From: Bryobacteraceae bacterium
GTDB lineage: Bacteria > Acidobacteriota > Terriglobia > Bryobacterales > Bryobacteraceae
Direction: 5' to 3'
Assembly: GCA_023384675.1 (NCBI GenBank)
Contig: JAHDVK010000001.1
Location: forward strand, 338,404-402,403
DNA length: 64,000 bases
Shown: piece after piece, positions 24,136 through 33,112 of the stretch
Layout of the letters: the number at the start of each line of letters is the position of its first letter
Numbering within the stretch: the first letter of the stretch is position 1
The notes under the pieces: generated by a model
Seen by the model: the letters and a program-made list of their open reading frames with translations, nothing else
Told to the model about the DNA's origin: nothing
The model's database searches: none
Translations under genes and position numbers: made by a program

Positions 24136-25412
24136 GGGTCTTCCTCGACGCCATTGTTCCAAGCCGCGTCCATCTCATCCGACGACGGAATCCGCAGCGG
24201 GCGCACCAGCCGGAAGCCGAGCCACTGCGCGTCGGTGTGATACCAGATGGACTTGGGCAACTGCGGGTCCTGCACCTTCCAGGAGGGATCGGAGCCAAGC
24301 CTGGCTGTGCAGGTACATCCTTCGGGCGCATCCGCCCAACCGCCCCCACGAACGGCGTGCGGATAGGGCTCGGCGGACTTCACCCAGGGATTGACAATCA
24401 ACTCCGAACCGCGGGCCGCATAGGTGTGGGGGTCGTACTGATCGAGCGTCCACTCCATCACGTTGCCGAGCATGTCGTAGAGACCGAAAGCGTTCGGCTT
24501 CTTCTTGCCCACTTGTTGATACTTGCCGTTCGCATTGCCGTCGTGCCAGGCGTAATCGTCAAGCGGCGCCTGCTCCGCGCCGCGGGCCTTGCAGGCGTAC
24601 TCCCACTCGGCCTCGGTGGGCAGCCGGAAGAAATGGCCCGTCTTCGCGCTGAGCCACTGTGCATACTTATTGGCGGCGTGCTGGGTCATCGAGATCGCGG
24701 GGTAGCCTTTGATGCCCATGCCGAAACTCATTTCGACGTAGGGCCGGGTGGGCGTGCTGACGGCATCCACTTCGGGCGCAGCGCCGTCGCGCGCCGAAAA
24801 CATAAACAGCCGGTATTCGTCCCACGTCACTTCATGGACGCCCATCCAGAAGGGATCGACTTTCGCGCGGTGCGCGGGCTTTTCATTCGGACTGCCTTGT
24901 TCCGCGCCCATGGTGAACTCTCCGCCGCGGACCGGCGTCATGCGGAACGCGACATCCGTGCCGGGGATCTTCGCCTCGTAGGGCTTCATGTCGGCTTCGC
25001 GGCGCTCTTTGGTGTTCATCACGATGCGGCGGCGCAGCGCGGTGACGAGTTTGCGGTCGTCGGCCAATTCCGGCGGGGGCGAGCCGATGCGCACACCGGC
25101 GGGCCACACGGCGCCCTCGCCGATCCACTGCCGGATGGCTTCGATCTCCTCCGCCGTGGCTTTGGGCGCTGCCGGCGGCATGGTGCCGGCCTTCATGGTG
25201 GTGTAGAGCGTGCTCTTCTCCGGCGCGCCCTTCACAAGGGACTTGCCGCTGAAGAGCGCTTCGGCGGTATCCACGCGCACCTGCCCGTAGGCACGTTCCG
25301 GATTGTGGCAGGAAAGACAGTACTTCTCCAGCACCGGCCTGACGCGCGTGGAGAAATCCACTTCAGCCCCGCCGGCCATTGGCAGAAGCGCGAGAACCGC
25401 AACGAGCCGCAT
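24132..25412 (-). CDS. Cytochrome c-like and SUMF1-domain fusion protein
   Basis: This 426-residue exported protein has a signal (residues 1-16), then a haem-binding-like segment with KYCLSCH and a C-terminal MPPAAPKATAEEI, as in Planctomycete-type cytochrome domains. From about residue 145 it is a formylglycine-generating-enzyme-like (SUMF1) fold, with GEFTMGAEQGSPNEKPAH, RLPTEAEWEYACKARG, GLYDMLGNVMEWTLDQYD and VRGGGWADAPEG. The position of the first catalytic Cys of true formylglycine-generating enzymes (GGSxxC) is Asp here, so sulfatase activation is doubtful. It starts 2 nt after the oxidoreductase gene stop and is coexpressed with it. Confidence 0.82.
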   Translation of the reverse strand: MRLVAVLALLPMAGGAEVDFSTRVRPVLEKYCLSCHNPERAYGQVRVDTAEALFSGKSLVKGAPEKSTLYTTMKAGTMPPAAPKATAEEIEAIRQWIGEGAVWPAGVRIGSPPPELADDRKLVTALRRRIVMNTKERREADMKPYEAKIPGTDVAFRMTPVRGGEFTMGAEQGSPNEKPAHRAKVDPFWMGVHEVTWDEYRLFMFSARDGAAPEVDAVSTPTRPYVEMSFGMGIKGYPAISMTQHAANKYAQWLSAKTGHFFRLPTEAEWEYACKARGAEQAPLDDYAWHDGNANGKYQQVGKKKPNAFGLYDMLGNVMEWTLDQYDPHTYAARGSELIVNPWVKSAEPYPHAVRGGGWADAPEGCTCTARLGSDPSWKVQDPQLPKSIWYHTDAQWLGFRLVRPLRIPSSDEMDAAWNNGVEEDP

Positions 25413-25414
25413 CG

Positions 25415-26680
25415 TCACACGAATTTGGTGATGCCCGGCAGCGGTACCGGCCGCGCGGGCAGGCTTCCGTTCCATTCCAGATTGTCCGGCACCAGCTTTT
25501 CCTGCGAGTTCAGCGCCTGTTCCCAGGTGATCTGCTGCCCCGTGTAGGCGGCCATGCGGCCCATCATGGCGAGCATCGTCGAGGTGGTCATCCACTTGCC
25601 GTCGTTGATGGGCTGGCCGCGGCGGATGGCCGCGAACAGCGCATCGTGCTCGGCCTGATACATGTCGTTCCGCTGGCCGGAGAAGGTCCAGTTCGTGGCG
25701 CCGGCGATGCGCGGCGTGGGTCCACGGCCGATGGTGCAGATGCCCTTGGTGCCCATGATGTAGTCGGCGTTTTCGTTGTAGCAGCCCACCGTCTGGCGGT
25801 TGGACACGAACGCGCGCCGGTCGCCGGAATAGAGGTAATTCACCGAGAAATGGTCGTAGATGTCGCCGCCTTCGGCCGGGATCTGGCGGCCGCCGGTGGC
25901 GACGCAACTCACGGGCGGCTCGTCGTTGAAGGCCCAGGCCACTTTGTCCACACTATGCACGGCCTGCTCCACCAGGCTGTCGCCGCAGATCCAGCAGAAG
26001 TTGTACCAGTTGCGGATCTGCCACTCGACGTCGCTGATGCCCGCGGGCCGCGTGGAGGCGGGCGGCATCGGCTTCACAGGGCCGGTGTAGTACGTGGCGT
26101 AGTAGGCGACGATGTCGCCGATCGCGCCGTTCTTGATCTGGTCGAAGGTCTCCTTGATGTAGTTCGAGTAGCGCCAGCAGAAACCGGCCACCAGGCTGAG
26201 GTTTTTCTTGGCGGCGAGTTCGGAGGTCTCCAGCACGCTGCGCACGCCGGGCGCATCGGTGGCCACGGGCTTTTCGCAGAACACATGCTTGCTCTGCTCC
26301 ACCGCGTAGCGCAGGTGTTCGGGGCGGAAACCCGGCGGCGTGGCGAGCAGCACCACATCGACGCCCGCGTCGATCACTTTGCGGAACCCGTCCAGGCCGA
26401 CGTATTTCTTGTCCGATTCCACCTTGACCTTCGCTCCGGCGGCCTTTTGAAGGCGCGCCATGCTGGCATCGACGCGTTCCATGTCGATGTCGGCCATGGC
26501 GACGAGTTCGGCATAGTCGTCGGCCTTCAGCGCCTGCGCGGCGGCGCCGGTGCCCCGTCCGCCGCAACCCACCAGGCCCACCTTGATGGCCTTACCAGCC
26601 TGCAGACCCTTCAATATCGCGGGCGCACCCGCAACTGCCGCGCCCATGAAGCCGCGCCGTCCAACCTGTGTCACGTCCAT
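25415..26680 (-). CDS. Tat-exported Gfo/Idh/MocA-family oxidoreductase
   Basis: This 421-residue protein has an N-terminal twin-arginine signal (GRRGFMGAAVAGAPAIL), a Rossmann fold (KVGLVGCGGRGTG) and the family motif CEKPVAT. The NAD(P) cofactor would be loaded before Tat export. Members act on sugars, inositols or related polyols; the substrate here is not evident. It is divergent from the exonuclease/phosphatase-family gene by 18 bp. A minus-strand TAGAAT box (26693-26688) ends 7 nt before its ATG and overlaps the divergent -10 box. The cytochrome-SUMF1 gene follows directly. Confidence 0.87.
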   Translation of the reverse strand: MDVTQVGRRGFMGAAVAGAPAILKGLQAGKAIKVGLVGCGGRGTGAAAQALKADDYAELVAMADIDMERVDASMARLQKAAGAKVKVESDKKYVGLDGFRKVIDAGVDVVLLATPPGFRPEHLRYAVEQSKHVFCEKPVATDAPGVRSVLETSELAAKKNLSLVAGFCWRYSNYIKETFDQIKNGAIGDIVAYYATYYTGPVKPMPPASTRPAGISDVEWQIRNWYNFCWICGDSLVEQAVHSVDKVAWAFNDEPPVSCVATGGRQIPAEGGDIYDHFSVNYLYSGDRRAFVSNRQTVGCYNENADYIMGTKGICTIGRGPTPRIAGATNWTFSGQRNDMYQAEHDALFAAIRRGQPINDGKWMTTSTMLAMMGRMAAYTGQQITWEQALNSQEKLVPDNLEWNGSLPARPVPLPGITKFV

Positions 26681-26686
26681 GCTGCT

Positions 26687-26693
26687 TATTCTA
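26687..26693. promoter_or_regulatory. Shared symmetrical -10 element of a divergent gene pair
   Basis: TATTCTA reads as TATTCT on the plus strand (26687-26692, 6 nt before the ATG at 26699) and as TAGAAT on the minus strand (26693-26688, 7 nt before the ATG at 26680). One 7-bp element could therefore melt for transcription in both directions. Confidence 0.5.
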
Positions 26694-26698
26694 TCGGT

Positions 26699-27460
26699 AT
26701 GACCCGCCTCGCCGTTATCTTGCTGCTGATCGCCTCTTCGCTCCACGCCCAGACAGCGCTGCGGGTGCTCTCCTACAACATTCACCACGGCGAAGGCATG
26801 GACGGCCGCATCGATCTCGAACGCATCGCCCGCGTCATCCGCTCCGTGGAACCCGACATTGTGGCCCTCCAGGAAGTGGACGTGCGCACCCAACGCAGCG
26901 GCGGTGTGGATCAGGCCCTCGAGCTGGCGCGCCTTACCGGAATGCACGTCCTCTATGGAGCCACGATGCCCTATCAGGGCGGCCAGTATGGCAATGCCCT
27001 GCTTTCCCGCTGGCCCGCGGCGGAGTTCCGCAACCACGCGCTGCCCGTGACGCCCGGCCGCGAACCGCGCGCCATCCTCGACGCCCGCTTCGCGCATCCC
27101 TTCACCGGCCGCATCCTCGCCACCCACCTCGACATCACGCGCCCCGACCGGATGGGCGCCGTGCAGGCGCTGGAATCGATCACGCCGCCGTCCGGCTCCA
27201 CCCCCGCGATTTTTCTGGGCGACCTGAATGACACCCCGGATTCGCCCGTCCTGGAAGGACTCAGGTCGCAAGGCTGGGTCTCGGCCGTCGAAGGACCGAC
27301 CGTTCCCGTGAAGCAGCCCAAACGCCAGATCGACTTCATCCTCTTCCGCCCCGCCAGCCGCTGGCGCGTGCTGGAACAGCGCGTGCTCGATGAACCCGTG
27401 TCCTCCGACCACCTCCCCATCTTCGCCTTGCTCGAATACCAGCGGGATCAAACCCCCTGA
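26699..27460 (+). CDS. Exported endonuclease/exonuclease/phosphatase family protein
   Basis: This 253-residue protein has a Sec signal (residues 1-18, ending SLHAQ) and the complete metal-phosphoesterase core: SYNIHHGEG, ALQEVD, the ATHLD histidine/aspartate pair, FLGDLNDTP and SSDHLPIFA. Members hydrolyse phosphodiester or phosphomonoester bonds in nucleic acids, lipids or inositol phosphates; which substrate applies is not visible. The start is inside a longer open frame but is fixed by the signal peptide and by TATTCT 6 nt upstream. Confidence 0.86.
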   Translation: MTRLAVILLLIASSLHAQTALRVLSYNIHHGEGMDGRIDLERIARVIRSVEPDIVALQEVDVRTQRSGGVDQALELARLTGMHVLYGATMPYQGGQYGNALLSRWPAAEFRNHALPVTPGREPRAILDARFAHPFTGRILATHLDITRPDRMGAVQALESITPPSGSTPAIFLGDLNDTPDSPVLEGLRSQGWVSAVEGPTVPVKQPKRQIDFILFRPASRWRVLEQRVLDEPVSSDHLPIFALLEYQRDQTP

Positions 27461-27532
27461 CCCGAGAGAAACTTGCGAACCAGACCCGTAAGTGCGATAT
27501 GCTTGGCATCGGAAGGACGGGAGACGCTGCCG

Positions 27533-28654
27533 ATGCTGATTGGCGTACCGAAAGAGACCTTCCCGGGCGAGCGCCGCGTGGCGCTGGTTCCGGGCGTTCT
27601 GCCCTCGCTCACAGGCAAGGGCTTCGAAGTCCTGATCGAAACCGGGGCGGGCCAGGCCGCCGGCTTCCCCGATGGGCAGTACGAGGCGAAAGGTGCCCGC
27701 ATCGCCGCCTCGCGCGGGGATCTGGCCGCTGTGGACATCGTGGCTCAGGTCCGCGGCGCCGCCGAAGGCTGGCGCGAAGGCCAGGTGGCGGTGGGTTTCT
27801 ATGACCCGCTCTCCGAACCGCAAACCATCCAGGCGCTCGCCGCCACCGGGGCCGCCGCTTTCTCCATGGAACTCATGCCCCGCATCACGCGCGCCCAGAG
27901 CATGGATGCGCTCTCCTCCATGGCCACCATCGCGGGCTACAAGGCCGTAATCCTCGCCGCCGAGCACCTGCCGCGCCTGTTCCCCATGCTGATGACCGCC
28001 GCGGGCACCATCGCTCCCGCAAAAGTGTTCGTCGTGGGCGTCGGAGTGGCGGGCTTGCAGGCCATTGCCACGGCGCGCCGCCTGGGCGGCGTGGTCAGCG
28101 CCTACGACGTCCGCCCCGCGGTCCGCGAACAGGTTGAGAGCGTCGGCGCAAAATTCGTCGAACTGCCGCTCGAAACCGAAGGCGCGGAGGATAAGGGCGG
28201 CTATGCGCAGGCCCAGGATGAGTCCTTCTACCGGCGTCAGCGCGAGATGATGGCCCGCGTGGTCGCCGAAAGCGACGTGGTCATCACCACGGCCGCTGTC
28301 CCCGGCCGGAAGGCGCCCATCCTTATCACGGAGGAGATGGTGAAGGGCATGGCCCCAGGATCGGTGATCGTCGATCTCGCCATCGAGCGCGGCGGCAACT
28401 GCGACATCACCGCCCCAGGCGAAGTCGTCGAAAAACACGGCGTCACCCTGGTAGGCCTGCTCAACCTGCCCTCCACCGCGCCTTACCATGCCAGCCAGAT
28501 GTATGCCAAGAATATAGCCACCTTCCTGCTCCACATCGCGAAGGGCGGCAAAATCGATTTCGAAAGCGAGGACGAAATCCTCCGCGAAACGCTGCTCACC
28601 CGGGGCGGCCAGGTTGTGCAGCCCAGGGTGAAGGAACTTTTGGGAGGCGCGTAA
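27533..28654 (+). CDS. pntAA: NAD(P) transhydrogenase subunit alpha part 1
   Basis: This 373-residue soluble NAD(H)-binding domain (dI) belongs to proton-translocating transhydrogenase, which reduces NADP+ with NADH using the proton gradient. It starts MLIGVPKETFPGERRVAL as in the family, and it has the nucleotide loop VGVAGLQAIATARRLG, AYDVRP and RKAPILITEEMV. The frame continues 20 codons upstream, but GGGAG precedes the ATG at 27533, which gives the standard N-terminus. The stop overlaps the next ATG by 1 nt (TAATG). Confidence 0.93.
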   Translation: MLIGVPKETFPGERRVALVPGVLPSLTGKGFEVLIETGAGQAAGFPDGQYEAKGARIAASRGDLAAVDIVAQVRGAAEGWREGQVAVGFYDPLSEPQTIQALAATGAAAFSMELMPRITRAQSMDALSSMATIAGYKAVILAAEHLPRLFPMLMTAAGTIAPAKVFVVGVGVAGLQAIATARRLGGVVSAYDVRPAVREQVESVGAKFVELPLETEGAEDKGGYAQAQDESFYRRQREMMARVVAESDVVITTAAVPGRKAPILITEEMVKGMAPGSVIVDLAIERGGNCDITAPGEVVEKHGVTLVGLLNLPSTAPYHASQMYAKNIATFLLHIAKGGKIDFESEDEILRETLLTRGGQVVQPRVKELLGGA

Positions 28655-28932
28655 TGGAACTTCTTGTCACCACGCTCACCATCTTCGTGCTGGCGATCTT
28701 CGTCGGCTTCGAGGTCATCACCAAGGTGCCGCCCACACTGCACACCCCCCTGATGTCCGGCTCCAACGCCATCTCCGGCATCACGCTGGTCGGGGCCGTG
28801 CTCTCCAGCGGCACGCAGCACACCACGCTCACTACGGCCCTCGGTTTCGCCGCCGTGGTCTTTGCCACAATCAACGTCGTGGGCGGCTTCCTGGTCACCA
28901 ACCGGATGCTCGCAATGTTCAAGAGGAAATAG
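28654..28932 (+). CDS. pntAB: NAD(P) transhydrogenase subunit alpha part 2
   Basis: This 92-residue integral membrane subunit supplies the first three transmembrane helices of the proton channel domain in three-subunit transhydrogenases. It contains the conserved EVITKVPPTLHTPLMSGSN loop and ISGITLVGA. It is translationally coupled to pntAA (TAATG) and 3 nt from pntB. Confidence 0.93.
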   Translation: MELLVTTLTIFVLAIFVGFEVITKVPPTLHTPLMSGSNAISGITLVGAVLSSGTQHTTLTTALGFAAVVFATINVVGGFLVTNRMLAMFKRK

Positions 28933-28935
28933 ACC

Positions 28936-30330
28936 ATGCCGCCTGTCCTGATTAATCTCGCCTACCTGGTGGCCTCAGCGCTCTTCATCCTCGGACTCAA
29001 AGGCATGTCCCACCCGCGCACCGCCGTGCGCGGCAATCTCATGGGCGCCGCCGGCATGTTGATCGCCGTCGTCGTCACGCTGCTCGACCGCCGCATCATC
29101 AGCTACGAAATGATCATTGGCGGCCTGGTGCTCGGCGCTGCCATTGGCGCCATTCTCGCGATCCGCATCCAGATGACCGCCATGCCGCAGATGGTCGCCC
29201 TGCTGAACGGCTTTGGAGGCGGCGCTTCCGTCCTCGTGGCGGGGGCCGCGCTCGTCGAAGCCCAGGTCGCCGGCGCAGGCTTTGAAACGCAGATGACCGT
29301 CGCCACCGCCCTCTCCGCCCTGATCGGCGGAGTCACCTTCTTTGGCAGCCTGATCGCCTTCGGCAAGCTGCAGGATCTCATCACCGGCAACGCCGTGGTT
29401 TTCCCTGGCCAGCACCTGCTAAGTGCCCTCGTGGCGCTCAGCGCGGTCGGGTTGGCCGTGGGCCTCGTGCTGCGGCCCGAATCAATGGAAATCTACTGGG
29501 CTCTGGTCGGCGTGGCCGCCGTGCTTGGCGTGCTGGCCACGATTGGCATCGGCGGCGCGGACATGCCCGTCGTCATCTCGCTGCTGAACTCCTATTCGGG
29601 CCTCGCGGCCTCCGCGACCGGCTTCGTCCTGCAGAACAATATGCTGATCATCGCCGGATCGCTCGTGGGCGCTTCCGGCATCATCCTCACGCAGATCATG
29701 TGCAAGGCGATGAACCGCTCCCTGGCCAACGTCCTGTTTGGCGGACTCGGCGCGGCGCCTGTCGCCGGCGCGAAAGCTGATGACGTCTACGGCGGAAAGG
29801 TGAAAAGCGCCTCCCCCGAGGAGATCGCCATCCTGCTCGACAGCGCCCGGCGCGTGGTCTTCGTACCCGGCTATGGCATGGCGGTTTCTCAAGCCCAGCA
29901 TGCCGTCCGCGCTCTCGCCAAATTGCTCGAGGACAAGGGCGCCGAGGTCATCTTCGCCGTGCACCCCGTCGCGGGCCGCATGCCCGGCCACATGAACGTT
30001 CTGCTCGCCGAAGCTGACGTTCCCTACGAAGCCTTACTCGAGATGGACGTGGTGAACCCCATGTTCTCCCAGACCGACGTCTCGATTGTCATCGGCGCGA
30101 ACGATGTGGTCAACCCCGTTGCGCGCACCGACCCCCAATCGCCCATCGCAGGCATGCCCATCCTCGATGTGGACAAATCGCGCACCGTCGTTGTCATTAA
30201 ACGCAGCCTCAGTCCCGGCTTCGCAGGCATCCCCAACCCCCTGTTCGCCGCCGACAACACGCTCATGTTCTTCTCCGACGGCCAAAAAGCCGTCAACGAC
30301 CTGATTGCCGCGGTAAAAGAAGCAAGCTAG
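28936..30330 (+). CDS. pntB: NAD(P) transhydrogenase subunit beta
   Basis: This 464-residue subunit has about nine transmembrane helices followed by the soluble NADP(H)-binding domain (dIII) from about residue 290. Typical segments are GFGGGASVLVAGAA, NSYSGLAASATGF, VPGYGMAVSQAQHAV, HPVAGRMPGHMNVLLAEA and GANDVVNPVA. It completes the pntAA-pntAB-pntB operon. The NADPH made here could serve biosynthesis, including thioredoxin-dependent sulfate reduction encoded next. Confidence 0.93.
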   Translation: MPPVLINLAYLVASALFILGLKGMSHPRTAVRGNLMGAAGMLIAVVVTLLDRRIISYEMIIGGLVLGAAIGAILAIRIQMTAMPQMVALLNGFGGGASVLVAGAALVEAQVAGAGFETQMTVATALSALIGGVTFFGSLIAFGKLQDLITGNAVVFPGQHLLSALVALSAVGLAVGLVLRPESMEIYWALVGVAAVLGVLATIGIGGADMPVVISLLNSYSGLAASATGFVLQNNMLIIAGSLVGASGIILTQIMCKAMNRSLANVLFGGLGAAPVAGAKADDVYGGKVKSASPEEIAILLDSARRVVFVPGYGMAVSQAQHAVRALAKLLEDKGAEVIFAVHPVAGRMPGHMNVLLAEADVPYEALLEMDVVNPMFSQTDVSIVIGANDVVNPVARTDPQSPIAGMPILDVDKSRTVVVIKRSLSPGFAGIPNPLFAADNTLMFFSDGQKAVNDLIAAVKEAS

Positions 30331-30367
30331 CCCGCCGGCCCTAGAGCCCAACATACCTGCGCCGCAA

Positions 30368-30398
30368 GGAAGGACCTTCCCGCCCGAACGGTCCTTCC
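30368..30398 (+). terminator. Hairpin after the pnt operon
   Basis: GGAAGGACC (30368-30376) pairs perfectly with GGTCCTTCC (30390-30398) around a 13-nt loop, 38 nt after the pntB stop. There is no T run, so it may be a weak or factor-assisted terminator or an mRNA end stabiliser. Confidence 0.45.
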
Positions 30399-30509
30399 GC
30401 CCATCCCCCAAGCATCGGCGTCTCTTGCGCCCTCGTTCGCTATGTATTTTCTGTCGGCAAAATCCTCATCCGCTCGAACCCGGTTCGCTCTTTCTCAATC
30501 AAGACAATG

Positions 30510-30539
30510 TTGATAGAGATTATGTAAATGCGCTATCCT
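30510..30539 (+). promoter_or_regulatory. Promoter of the cysDNH operon
   Basis: TTGATA (30510-30515) and TATCCT (30534-30539) are 18 nt apart. The GTG start of cysD is 7 nt after the -10 box, so the transcript would begin at or within a few bases of the start codon. A palindrome CGAACCCGGTTCG lies about 20 nt further upstream and could be an operator. Confidence 0.6.
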
Positions 30540-30546
30540 GCTTCAA

Positions 30547-31449
30547 GTGCTTCCCGTTCTCTCTCATCTCCGCGCCCTCGAAGCGGAAAGCCTGCACATC
30601 CTGCGCGAAACCGCCGCGCAGTTCCGCAAGCCGGTCCTCCTCTATTCGATCGGCAAGGACAGTTCCGTCCTCGTCCACCTCGCCCGTAAAGCCTTCTACC
30701 CGGGCCGCATCCCCTTCCCGCTCCTCCACATCGACACCACCTACGAATACCCGGAGATGATCGAATTCCGCGACCGTTTCACCCGCGAAATCGGCGCCGA
30801 ACTCCGCGTGTACACCAACCAGGACGCCATCGCCAATGGCGCGAATCCCTATGACCTTGGTACGTCGAAGTGCTGCGGCCTGCTGCGCACCCGCGCCCTG
30901 GTCGACGGCCTCCGTCAGGGCGGTTACGACGCCGCGCTCGGCGGCGCGCGCCGCGACGAGGAAAAGTCCCGCGCCAAGGAGCGCGTCTTCAGCTTCCGCG
31001 ACCGCGAAGGCCGTTGGGACCCCCGCAATCAGCGCCCCGAACTCTGGAACATCTACAACGGCAAAGTGGACCCCGGCGAATCCATCCGCGTCTTCCCGCT
31101 CTCGAACTGGACCGAGATGGATGTCTGGCGCTACATCGAGATCGAGAACATCCCCATCGTTCCGCTCTACTACGCCAAGCCGCGACCGGTGGTGCTGCGC
31201 AACGGCTCGGTGATCCCGCTCGAAGCAAACGTCAAACTCCTCCCCGGAGAACAACCCGAAACCGTGATGTGCCGCATGCGCTCGCTCGGCTGCACACCTT
31301 GCTCGGGCGCCATCCGCAGTGAAGCCGACACCATCGGCAAAATCATCGACGAATTGATCGGTTTCCGGCGTTCCGAGCGCGAAAATCGCATCATCGACCA
31401 CGACCAGGAAGGCTCCATGGAGCTGAAAAAGCGTGAGGGGTATTTCTAA
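30547..31449 (+). CDS. cysD: Sulfate adenylyltransferase subunit 2
   Basis: This 300-residue ATP-PPi-lyase subunit adenylates sulfate to APS. It contains the N-type ATP pyrophosphatase loop [44 protein letters not shown], and the C-terminal [14 protein letters not shown]. The start is a GTG at 30547 that reproduces the standard N-terminus ([16 protein letters not shown]) and sits 7 nt after a TATCCT box with no SD. It is followed by cysN and cysH in one operon. Confidence 0.93.
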   Translation: MLPVLSHLRALEAESLHILRETAAQFRKPVLLYSIGKDSSVLVHLARKAFYPGRIPFPLLHIDTTYEYPEMIEFRDRFTREIGAELRVYTNQDAIANGANPYDLGTSKCCGLLRTRALVDGLRQGGYDAALGGARRDEEKSRAKERVFSFRDREGRWDPRNQRPELWNIYNGKVDPGESIRVFPLSNWTEMDVWRYIEIENIPIVPLYYAKPRPVVLRNGSVIPLEANVKLLPGEQPETVMCRMRSLGCTPCSGAIRSEADTIGKIIDELIGFRRSERENRIIDHDQEGSMELKKREGYF

Positions 31450-31453
31450 AGCC

Positions 31454-33103
31454 ATGCTCGCGCTCGAACATTTCACGGCCCGCACCGGCGAAAAGCCCCT
31501 GTTGCGCATCTCCACCGCCGGCAGCGTCGATGACGGCAAATCCACTCTGATCGGCCGCCTCCTCCACGACACGCGCACCGTCTGGGAGGACCAGCTCGAG
31601 GAACTCGGCCGCTCCACCGTGAACCGCGCCTCGCGCGGCCTCGATTTCTCATTGTTGACCGACGGCCTGCGCGCCGAACGCGAGCAGGGCATCACCATCG
31701 ATGTCGCCTACCGCTATTTCGCCACGCCGCGCCGCAAGTTCATCGTCGCCGACACCCCCGGCCACGAGCAGTACACCCGCAACATGGCCACCGGCGCATC
31801 CACCGCCGACGCCGCCATCATCCTGCTCGATGCCCGCAAGGGCGTGCTGCCCCAGTCGCGCCGCCACGCTTATATCGCCTGGCTGCTCGGCGTCCGCCGC
31901 CTCATCTTCGCCGTGAACAAAATGGACCTGGTGGACTTCTCCGCCAGCGTCTATGAGGACATCCGCGCACAGGCCGCGCCGCTGCTCGCTCTGCTCGAAG
32001 GGGCCGAGGCGGACTTCATCCCGGTGAGCGCGCTTGATGGCGACAATGTCGTCGAAGCCTCCCCGCGCACACCCTGGTACACCGGCCCCAGCCTCCTCGA
32101 GTTGCTGGAAACCATCGAGCCGCCCGCATCCGCGGTCACGCGGCCGTTCCGCTTCCCTGTGCAGCTCGTCATCCGTCCGCACCTCGATTTCCGCGGCTAC
32201 GCCGGACAGATCGCCAGCGGGCGCATCCGCACCGGCGATGAGATTGTCACCTTGCCCTCCGGCCGTCATTCGCGCGTCAAACGCATCGTCACGTTCGACG
32301 GCGAACTGCCCGAGGCCTTTGCGCCCATGTCCGTCACGCTGGAACTAGAGGACGAACTCGACATCGCCCGCGGCGACACGCTCGCCGCGCCGGAAGCCGC
32401 TCCCACGCTCGCCCGCCGCGCCGAAGCCATCCTTGTCTGGATGAACGAAGCCGCTCTTGCCGCCGGCCGCACCTACCTGCTGCAGCACGGCCCGCGTACC
32501 GTGCCGGCGCGCGTCGAAAAGATCCTTTACCGCTGGGACGTGAACACGCTCGAACCCCGCCCCGCGCAGAGCCTCGAGTTGAACGAGATCGGCCGTGTCC
32601 TCATCGAAACCGCCGAACCCCTCGCCTTTGATTCCTATCGCGATAACCGCGCCACCGGCGGCTTTATCCTCATCGATCCGATCCATAACCTGACGCTCGG
32701 CGCCGGGCTGATCGAATCCGCCGTCCGCCGCGAACGCCGCGGCGCCGCGGGCGTGGCGTTTCGGGCCGCCCGCCTGACGCCCGTCGAACGCCAGGCGCTT
32801 TTCGGCCACAAAGGCGTCGTGGTGGACCTCTCCGCGCGCGCCGCCCTCGCCCCCTTGCTCGAACGCCAACTCCTCGAACAGGGCCACCGCGCCTTGCTCA
32901 TCGAAATCGAGGGCCTGCCCGCCGAAGCCTTGGCGGAGGCGGGGCAGATCGTTATCACTACTCTGCCAGCAGCCCAACCCCTGGTTCAGTCGGCCGACCT
33001 CAGCGCCGACGACGACGAAGCCTTGCTCGAACTGCATGAACGCCTGCGCCGCTCCGGCGTCTTCCTCATCCAGGATGACGTTGAGCCCGGCGAAGGCATT
33101 TAG
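31454..33103 (+). CDS. cysN: Sulfate adenylyltransferase subunit 1 with degenerate APS-kinase-like tail
   Basis: This 549-residue GTPase subunit couples GTP hydrolysis to APS synthesis with CysD. It has the G1 motif GSVDDGKST, DTPGHEQYTRNMATGAS and VNKMDLVDFS, followed by EF-Tu-like barrels to about residue 425. The protein is about 80-100 residues longer than a plain CysN. The tail from residue 440 (LTPVERQALFGHKGVVVDL, then LLERQLLEQGHRALLIEIEG) matches the beginning of CysC in spacing and sequence, but the P-loop (normally GLSGSGKST) is gone. It looks like a decayed CysNC fusion. The ATG at 31454 is chosen; a GTG seven codons earlier overlaps cysD. Confidence 0.87.
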   Translation: MLALEHFTARTGEKPLLRISTAGSVDDGKSTLIGRLLHDTRTVWEDQLEELGRSTVNRASRGLDFSLLTDGLRAEREQGITIDVAYRYFATPRRKFIVADTPGHEQYTRNMATGASTADAAIILLDARKGVLPQSRRHAYIAWLLGVRRLIFAVNKMDLVDFSASVYEDIRAQAAPLLALLEGAEADFIPVSALDGDNVVEASPRTPWYTGPSLLELLETIEPPASAVTRPFRFPVQLVIRPHLDFRGYAGQIASGRIRTGDEIVTLPSGRHSRVKRIVTFDGELPEAFAPMSVTLELEDELDIARGDTLAAPEAAPTLARRAEAILVWMNEAALAAGRTYLLQHGPRTVPARVEKILYRWDVNTLEPRPAQSLELNEIGRVLIETAEPLAFDSYRDNRATGGFILIDPIHNLTLGAGLIESAVRRERRGAAGVAFRAARLTPVERQALFGHKGVVVDLSARAALAPLLERQLLEQGHRALLIEIEGLPAEALAEAGQIVITTLPAAQPLVQSADLSADDDEALLELHERLRRSGVFLIQDDVEPGEGI

Positions 33104-33112
33104 GAGACCGCC

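Noticed and set aside
24132-25000. SUMF1 domain as the formylglycine maturase for the sulfatase at 55528-56814
   Set aside because: The usual catalytic cysteine position after GGS is not Cys, and the protein is fused to a cytochrome-like domain; similarity of fold alone does not support the role.
30476-30500. GGTTCGAGC-like sequence upstream of cysD as a tRNA T-arm
   Set aside because: No acceptor or anticodon stem can be built around it; it is better described as a palindrome near the cysD promoter.
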